Positions 58,973 to 64,000 of a stretch of 64,000 bases of DNA are shown here, piece by piece. The position numbers and the translations under genes are program-made. The notes beneath the pieces are model-generated. The model saw only the letters and a list, made by a program, of their open reading frames with translations. It was not told the DNA's origin and did not search any database. The stretch is from Akkermansia sp. (GTDB lineage Bacteria; Verrucomicrobiota; Verrucomicrobiia; Verrucomicrobiales; Akkermansiaceae): contig JAFWZG010000040.1 in assembly GCA_017517385.1 (NCBI GenBank), positions 1-64,000 on the forward strand, written 5' to 3'. The stretch's first letter is position 1. Each line of letters starts with the position of its first letter.

Positions 58973-61402
58973 ATGAAGAAGTTCATCACAACCCTCTGCG
59001 CTCTGTTCACCTTCCTGAGCAGCCAGATGCACGCCGAGATTCAGCCCGTGTGGTCCACCGGGGTGGCTGTGCCGGGAGAAGCGGTTATTCTGTACCTGAT
59101 AGAAACTCAGGAAGACCCCATGAAAGAGCCAGATTTTTTTGAACCGGCCCATCCGGTTCTTCCCAATGCTCAGGTGCGCATGATGGAATGGCAGGCCAAG
59201 CCGAACCCGCTGGATGCGGACCGCCGCATGATTGCAGTACAGCCCATCATGATAAAGGCGGATATTGCTGGGCAAATAGCCCCCGCCCCCATCGAGGTGC
59301 GCTATAGTTCCGGGCGCAGAGTCATCGTAGACGTGCCACCGCTCCCGGTAGTCCCCACTAGCGAAATTAAGTGGTACAACTTCGGCGCCACCACCTATGG
59401 CGTGCTCTGGTACACGGAAGAGGAGAACAGCTATGTATACCAAACTATACGCGCCGCGCTGAAAATCTTCATGCCCTCGCACTGCACGACGCCCTACCTC
59501 CCGCAGCTTAACTCAGAGAGTGTGTATGTGAGTGACCTGAGTTCTGCCACGGATGGTGTACTAGGCCTGTTCCACGGCCAGATAATGAGGCAAAACGCCA
59601 CGGCCTACGCCAAGGGGCAGCACTGGAACACGGCTGATTTCTACTGCAGCTTCACCCCCACCCATGAAGGCAGAAATACCATCTCAGGCAAACTTCCCAT
59701 CTGCTTGGCCGGTGAAAACAACAGTATGGATGTGCCCATGCCCGCACCGGAAATCAGCGCCATACCCCTTCCCGACCGCGCTCCGGCGGATTTCACTAAT
59801 GCTGTAGGCCAATACTCCATAAAGGCCACAACCACAGCTGACAATCTAGCTATGAATGAAGCCGCAGTGGTGGAAATTACAGTCATGGGTACCGGCAACC
59901 TCAGGCAGCTGGAATGCCCAAAACTTCAGGATGAACAAAACTGGCTGATTATCCCGCCGACACGCAAACCAATCCCGGATATTAACGGGCGCACCATCGG
60001 CATGATTTACACCCTGCACATGCACCCTAAGGCTGAAGTAGGCAGCATTCCCTCCTTTTCCTTCACCTACTTTTCCCCTGAAGAACTGACCTACAAAACC
60101 GCCACCACTGCCCCCATTCCCATGCTGTGGAGAGAAACAGAGGCTACCGGTAGCGGCATCATCACGGCGGCTGCAGAACCGCCTCCCGCCGGCACCGTGC
60201 CGGTAGCAGAACTGACGGATATTTACCACTTCCTCCCCGGAGAAGCCGCCGGAGGCAACGGCCCGGAACTACGCCTGCCGCGCTGGCTGTGGTACCTGCT
60301 GTACCTGCCCGGGCTGAGCATATTGGGCTGGATGCTTCTACGAAAGCTGCAGGGAGCTATTGCCGAGGGCGCAGAGAGCCGAGCCCGGGAGAAAGAACTT
60401 GCCGCCATCGCAGAGCAAAAAGATAGCCTGGGCTTCCTGAAAAGTATAGGAGCTTTTATTGAATGCCGCATCCCCACTGCTGAACACACAGAAGCACTCA
60501 AAAACATTCTGAACAGGAGAGACACGGAAGCTTTCGCCCCAAGTGCAGCGCCGGATGTTAGCCCATCAGAGCGCGCGCGCATGCTGCGGGCCGTACGAAA
60601 GGTGCTGGCTAAATTAGGCGCTCTTATCCTGCTGCTACCCTGCCTTCTTCCGCAGGCACAGGCAGCGGAGGACGCCGCACTGGAAGCCTACACCGCCGGG
60701 CGCTTCAGCCGCGCGCTAGAGCTCCTTCAGGCAGAGCAACAAAGCGCCACCCCAGTGCGTAACAGCGCAGAACTACTCTACAATATGGGCAACTGCTACT
60801 ACCGCCTCGGCAAAAACGGGCACGCTGCTCTCTTCTACATGCGAGCCTTACATACGGATGCAGGCCTGCCGGAAGCACGCGCCAATCTGGACTTCATCCG
60901 CCGCAAGGAAGGCGCTGTGATGCCGTCTGCCGGCCTTACGGATGAAATTTTCACCCTGCTGAGCATAGGACAGCTCTGGATTCTCACCCAGGTATGCGCG
61001 GCCGCCCTTCTGCTCTGCATTGCACTTATGATTCTTTGGCGCAAGCGGCCCAAGCCTCTTCTGCAGGCCTGCACCGCCGGCGCCGCCATTCTCTGCATGC
61101 TTTGCGCTGCCGACTGGCTATACTACGCCACCCGAGAAGTGCCTGATATGGAAAGCCTTGCTCCGGCGGATTTAGCCTGTGTAACAACCGCCACAACAGC
61201 TCGCACCGCGGCTACTGACGCCGCCTCCGCCATCATAGATCTCCCGGCCTCCACCCCCCTTCACTTGCTGGCCGTGCGCGGTACTTTCAGCTATGTGGAG
61301 ACATTTACAGGCGTACGCGGCTGGGTACACACTGCTGACATTTCTCCGCTGGCCGAAGGAGCATCATCTTCCGGCCGCCCCCTCATCATACGCTTCGATT
61401 AA
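58973..61402 (+). CDS. batD: BatD-BatE fusion protein
   Basis: This 809-aa protein begins with a signal peptide (about 1-21). It has a BatD-like beta-sandwich part (about 22-430), with IKATTTADNLAMNEAAVVEITVMGTGNLRQLECP as the clearest BatD segment. A membrane helix (about 439-457) and a cytoplasmic segment follow. A second hydrophobic segment (about 545-563) leads to TPRs (about 568-640), two helices (about 663-685 and 695-710), and an SH3-like end (about 725-809). The TPR-helix-SH3 part is the BatE plan. Two functions normally on separate genes are thus fused, as with BatB-BatC upstream. Confidence 0.85.
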   Translation: MKKFITTLCALFTFLSSQMHAEIQPVWSTGVAVPGEAVILYLIETQEDPMKEPDFFEPAHPVLPNAQVRMMEWQAKPNPLDADRRMIAVQPIMIKADIAGQIAPAPIEVRYSSGRRVIVDVPPLPVVPTSEIKWYNFGATTYGVLWYTEEENSYVYQTIRAALKIFMPSHCTTPYLPQLNSESVYVSDLSSATDGVLGLFHGQIMRQNATAYAKGQHWNTADFYCSFTPTHEGRNTISGKLPICLAGENNSMDVPMPAPEISAIPLPDRAPADFTNAVGQYSIKATTTADNLAMNEAAVVEITVMGTGNLRQLECPKLQDEQNWLIIPPTRKPIPDINGRTIGMIYTLHMHPKAEVGSIPSFSFTYFSPEELTYKTATTAPIPMLWRETEATGSGIITAAAEPPPAGTVPVAELTDIYHFLPGEAAGGNGPELRLPRWLWYLLYLPGLSILGWMLLRKLQGAIAEGAESRAREKELAAIAEQKDSLGFLKSIGAFIECRIPTAEHTEALKNILNRRDTEAFAPSAAPDVSPSERARMLRAVRKVLAKLGALILLLPCLLPQAQAAEDAALEAYTAGRFSRALELLQAEQQSATPVRNSAELLYNMGNCYYRLGKNGHAALFYMRALHTDAGLPEARANLDFIRRKEGAVMPSAGLTDEIFTLLSIGQLWILTQVCAAALLLCIALMILWRKRPKPLLQACTAGAAILCMLCAADWLYYATREVPDMESLAPADLACVTTATTARTAATDAASAIIDLPASTPLHLLAVRGTFSYVETFTGVRGWVHTADISPLAEGASSSGRPLIIRFD

Positions 61403-61407
61403 GGGCC

Positions 61408-62403
61408 ATGAAAAAATCAACCCCAGAAATAATAAAGTTGTCTTTAATATATATCTGGCTCGGTGTCAGATGGCTCATTCTGGCAATGTGTCTACTGTGG
61501 GCATTAGGGCTCTGGATTTACCAGCCTTTCTGTCTACTTATTCCTGCAGCAGTAGCATGTTGCTACGTGTTGCTAAAAAGGAAGCGCGCAGAAGAGCTTC
61601 TATGGACAGCATTTCTACTCAGTGTAGTGTGCTATGTATTCATACCCGGCCCTCAGCCTAAGCAGTGGCAGGCGCCATGGGCACACGCGCCGGAGTTTGA
61701 ACTGAAGGGAGATCTCCTTACCATCCGGAACCTGAGAGACTTCCGCTACCGCTCGGAGAATGACTATGACCCTATCTGGCGAACAGAAAGCTACAATCTC
61801 TCCACCATCACAGGAGTTGATTTCGCGGAATGCCACTGGGACGGCATGGAGGCCATATGCCACACCATGATAAGTTTCAACTTCGCGGATGGGAAGCACC
61901 TGGTCGTTTCCGCTGAAACGCGTCTGCCAGAGGGTGTGGAGCAAAATGCCATCGGTGGGCTATACAAGAAATACGGCCTAATATACCTCTTCGGAACAGA
62001 AGAGGATATCTACGCTCTGCGCACAAACCACCGCCATGAGGATCTGCTCCTGATGCCGATGAAGGTAAAACCGGAGGGAGCCAGAGCCATGCTAATGCAC
62101 TTCGTACAACTGGCACAGGAGGCGGAAGAAAACCACACAGCGTATAACACAGCCTCTAATAACTGCTCCAGCGGCGTGATGTCCACCTTCCGTCACATGG
62201 CGCCGGATATGCCGACATATTACGACTTAGCGCCCATTCACAATGGCTCCATCTCACGCATCCTTTACAAGCATGGAGCTCTTGTCACCCGTCCGGGAGA
62301 ATCATACGATGCCCTGCGTAAGCGCTGCTACCTGCGCTATGATATCAGCCCTGACTCACCGGAAAAATACTCCGCCACTATCAGAGAAATCATTAACCGC
62401 TGA
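61408..62403 (+). CDS. DUF4105 (Lnb N-terminal-like) membrane protein
   Basis: This 331-aa protein starts 5 nt after the BatDE gene. Three hydrophobic segments (about 10-63) precede a periplasmic domain (about 80-330). A NCSSGVMSTFRHM segment with ASNNCSS and a preceding His-containing LLLMPMKV...YNTASNNC fits the catalytic region of DUF4105/Lnb-type lipoprotein N-acylation enzymes (Cys with His). Family members act on the cell surface or periplasm, and Lnb transacylates lipoproteins. Whether the Cys/His pair is complete I cannot settle. It may be a passenger in the Bat operon. Confidence 0.8.
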   Translation: MKKSTPEIIKLSLIYIWLGVRWLILAMCLLWALGLWIYQPFCLLIPAAVACCYVLLKRKRAEELLWTAFLLSVVCYVFIPGPQPKQWQAPWAHAPEFELKGDLLTIRNLRDFRYRSENDYDPIWRTESYNLSTITGVDFAECHWDGMEAICHTMISFNFADGKHLVVSAETRLPEGVEQNAIGGLYKKYGLIYLFGTEEDIYALRTNHRHEDLLLMPMKVKPEGARAMLMHFVQLAQEAEENHTAYNTASNNCSSGVMSTFRHMAPDMPTYYDLAPIHNGSISRILYKHGALVTRPGESYDALRKRCYLRYDISPDSPEKYSATIREIINR

Positions 62404-62421
62404 GCCCCTTCCCTACCAATG

Positions 62422-62462
62422 AAAAAAGCCGCAAATTCCGAAAGAAATCTGCGGCTTTTTTA
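62422..62462. terminator. Bidirectional terminator between the bat operon and purN
   Basis: GAAAAAAGCCGCA...TGCGGCTTTTTT imperfect hairpin with A/T arms, so U-tracts form on both strands. Confidence 0.85.
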
Positions 62463-62482
62463 ATAAAAAATCGTTTACTTTC

Positions 62483-63058
62483 TTAAAGCCTAGAAATAGC
62501 AGAAAGAATAGCGGCGGGATAAAGAATATGCTCCTGCACCTGAATGCGGGCGTGGAGAGACTCCGCAGTATCATCAGGCAGAACGGGCACATAAGCTTGC
62601 ATGAGAATCTCTCCGGTATCCATACCGGCATCCACATAGTGTACCGTACAACCGGCCTGAGTAGCACCGGCCTCCAGTGCCTGGCGCCAAGCTTCCACAC
62701 CCGGGAACGCCGGCAGAAGAGCCGGATGGATATTCAGAATACGGCGGGGGAAAGCCTCCAGAAGAGGAGCCTTCACCAGACGCATGAAGCCGGCAAGGCA
62801 AATCATGTCAACATTCAGAGCCTTGAGCTTCTCGGCCACAGCAGCCTGAACTTCCAGCGGAAACTTATTCTTATAGCCACCACAATCCATCACTTCCGCA
62901 GGCACGCCATGCTGGCGAGCTCGCTCAAGGATGTAGGCATCAGGCTTATCAGAGAGGACGATAACCACCTCTGCATCCAAGCGACCATCCTTGATGGCAT
63001 TGAAAATAGACTGGCAATTACTGCCGGAGCCGGACCCAAGTACTGCTAAACGTAACAT
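62483..63058 (-). CDS. purN: Phosphoribosylglycinamide formyltransferase
   Basis: About 191 aa from the ATG at 63058. It transfers a formyl group from 10-formyl-THF to GAR in purine synthesis. Visible motifs are LAVLGSGSGSNCQSI at the N-terminus, the active-site VDMICLAGFMRLVKAPLLEAFPRRILNIHPALLPAFPG with His in NIHPALLP, and VHYVDAGMDTGEI with the catalytic Asp. Length is normal. An upstream TTG extension is rejected because it lies in the predicted promoter. It stands alone between bat and secY. Confidence 0.95.
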   Translation of the reverse strand: MLRLAVLGSGSGSNCQSIFNAIKDGRLDAEVVIVLSDKPDAYILERARQHGVPAEVMDCGGYKNKFPLEVQAAVAEKLKALNVDMICLAGFMRLVKAPLLEAFPRRILNIHPALLPAFPGVEAWRQALEAGATQAGCTVHYVDAGMDTGEILMQAYVPVLPDDTAESLHARIQVQEHILYPAAILSAISRL

Positions 63059-63067
63059 AACACAGCC

Positions 63068-63096
63068 ACTGTACAATACTTCTGCCGGATTTGCAA
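63068..63096 (-). promoter_or_regulatory. Promoter of purN, near-leaderless
   Basis: Minus strand TTGCAA (63096-63091), 17-nt spacer, TACAGT (63073-63068). The predicted TSS near 63061 is 3 nt before the ATG at 63058. Confidence 0.6.
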
Positions 63097-63113
63097 GACA
63101 AATCAGAGAAATG

Positions 63114-63146
63114 AAAAGGCGCCATGCTGATTATCAGCACGGCGCC
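63114..63146 (-). terminator. Terminator of secY
   Basis: Minus strand GGCGCC..GCTGAT/ATCAGC..GGCGCC stem with an A-C interruption, then TTTTC. Confidence 0.75.
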
Positions 63147-63174
63147 GGGGAACAGGATAATTTTATATGGGTGA

Positions 63175-64000
63175 TTAGCTAGCCATTACCACCGCGCCAA
63201 TGAGCACGAAGATGGCAATGATAACCCAGAGGATAACGATACCCTTACCATCAGCAGCGGAACCGGTACCCTGCAGGTGGTTATACTTACCGCGGATACG
63301 GCCCTTCTTCATGAAGCCATCATAGTTCTTCTGGAGAAGAGTGGCCTCAATCTGGCGCATCATATCCAGCAGCACACCCACAAGAATCAGCAGGGAGGTA
63401 CCACCGAAGAACTGGGTTACAAGCATGGGCAGGCTGCCCCACACGGAAAGTAGGCTCGGCAGGAAGTAGATGAGCGTCAGGAACAGAGAACCGGCGAAAG
63501 TAAGGCGGCTCATGGTCTGATCCAAGAAGGTAGCGGTGGGAGGGCCAGGGCGCACACCGGGGATGTAGCTGCCACTGCGCTTCATATCTTCAGCAATCTG
63601 CTGGGGACGGAACATGGTGGCCACCCAGAAGTAGGAGAAGAAGAAGATCATGATGGCGGAGATGATGTAGTAGCCAATGTCAGAGGGAGACATAAGCACG
63701 TTCACCACAGTCACCACAGCGCTGTCAGCGGAGAAAATCTGCTGCACAAGCAGGGAGGGAAGAGCCAGAATAGCAGTGGCGAAGATAACGGGCATCACGC
63801 CGGAATAATTCAACTTCAAGGGCAGGTACTGAGTGCTGCCATTCATTACCTTGCCGTGGCCAATCATGCGCTTAGCCTGCTGCACAGGAATACGACGCTG
63901 AGCCTGAGTGATGGTAACCACGAGAGCCACCACAAGAACCATGAAGAGAATGAGGGCCACCATCTTCAGAGAGCCCAGAGGATTAATAGTCACACCGTCA
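63175..64000 (-). CDS. secY: Preprotein translocase subunit SecY, C-terminal part (cut by the window edge)
   Basis: The frame runs to the window end, so the start is outside. The visible 275 residues are the last five to six SecY helices, with ITQAQRRIPVQQAKRM (the cytoplasmic loop before TM7), KLNYSGVMPVIFATAIL, FWVATMFRPQQIAEDMKRSGSYIPGVRPGPPTATFLDQTMSRLTFAGSLFL, and a C-terminal helix and tail. SecY is the protein-conducting channel. The extra C-terminal stretch after RQIEATLLQKNYDGFMKKGRIRGKYNH, with a further hydrophobic helix (about the last 25 residues), is longer than in E. coli SecY. A terminator follows the gene on the minus strand at 63114-63146. Confidence 0.96.
   Translation of the reverse strand, partial: DGVTINPLGSLKMVALILFMVLVVALVVTITQAQRRIPVQQAKRMIGHGKVMNGSTQYLPLKLNYSGVMPVIFATAILALPSLLVQQIFSADSAVVTVVNVLMSPSDIGYYIISAIMIFFFSYFWVATMFRPQQIAEDMKRSGSYIPGVRPGPPTATFLDQTMSRLTFAGSLFLTLIYFLPSLLSVWGSLPMLVTQFFGGTSLLILVGVLLDMMRQIEATLLQKNYDGFMKKGRIRGKYNHLQGTGSAADGKGIVILWVIIAIFVLIGAVVMAS

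Overview
The window looks like a chromosomal segment of a Gram-negative, anaerobic, host-associated bacterium, most likely Verrucomicrobiota and Akkermansia-like. This is an inference from gene content: a four-gene Na+-pumping methylmalonyl-CoA decarboxylase (succinate-to-propionate route), a class II aldolase of the fuculose/rhamnulose-phosphate type, Wza/Wzc-type capsule export, a Bat aerotolerance operon, and many starts without a Shine-Dalgarno sequence. No species marker such as rRNA lies in the window.

Layout. 1-2.9 kb: edge-cut 5' end of a group II intron behind a terminator, flotillin and NfeD genes, divergent rpsO. 2.9-15 kb, mostly minus strand: Wzy/WaaL-like polymerase, ilvB, a LysM protein, acpP, coaX, a GT28 glycosyltransferase, then an export locus (outer-membrane barrel, Wzc-like tyrosine kinase, Wza-like protein) behind tRNA-Gly(UCC). 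15-19 kb, plus strand: tRNA-Gly(CCC), two small membrane proteins, gatC-gatA-thiD. 18.8-20.2 kb: an IS3-family element with a palindrome near the 3' end of its transposase gene. 20.2-25.6 kb: SprT-like protein, a two-component system, a XerC-type recombinase and the aldolase.

25.7-30.8 kb is the most unusual region. Five tandem paralogous membrane proteins are joined by four ATGA overlaps, and two secreted Tyr-Tyr repeat proteins are transcribed divergently from the same short intergenic region. 30.9-39.2 kb: tRNA-Leu(AAG), a secreted helical protein, a U32-like paralogue pair, a reduced alternative-complex-III-like cluster and a 708-aa Ala/Pro-rich membrane protein. 39.3-48 kb: tRNA-Pro, yebC, rho, infA, rplM-rpsI, an Lrp regulator with an aminotransferase, a CPBP protease, a DUF4126 protein and a sugar-nucleotide nucleotidyltransferase. 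48.2-52.3 kb: mmdA-mmdD-mmdC-mmdB. 52.4-53.4 kb: SRP RNA, a 75-aa protein and rpmB on the minus strand. 53.5-62.4 kb: MoxR-DUF58-Bat operon ending in a DUF4105 protein. 62.4-64 kb: purN and the 3' part of secY.

Two themes cut across the window. At six genes a good sigma70-like promoter sits so close to the start codon that the predicted 5' leader is 1-4 nt. Many other genes, including highly expressed ones, have A/C-rich leaders without a Shine-Dalgarno motif. Both suggest translation that relies little on anti-SD pairing. All coordinates and motifs were read by eye; no database search was run.
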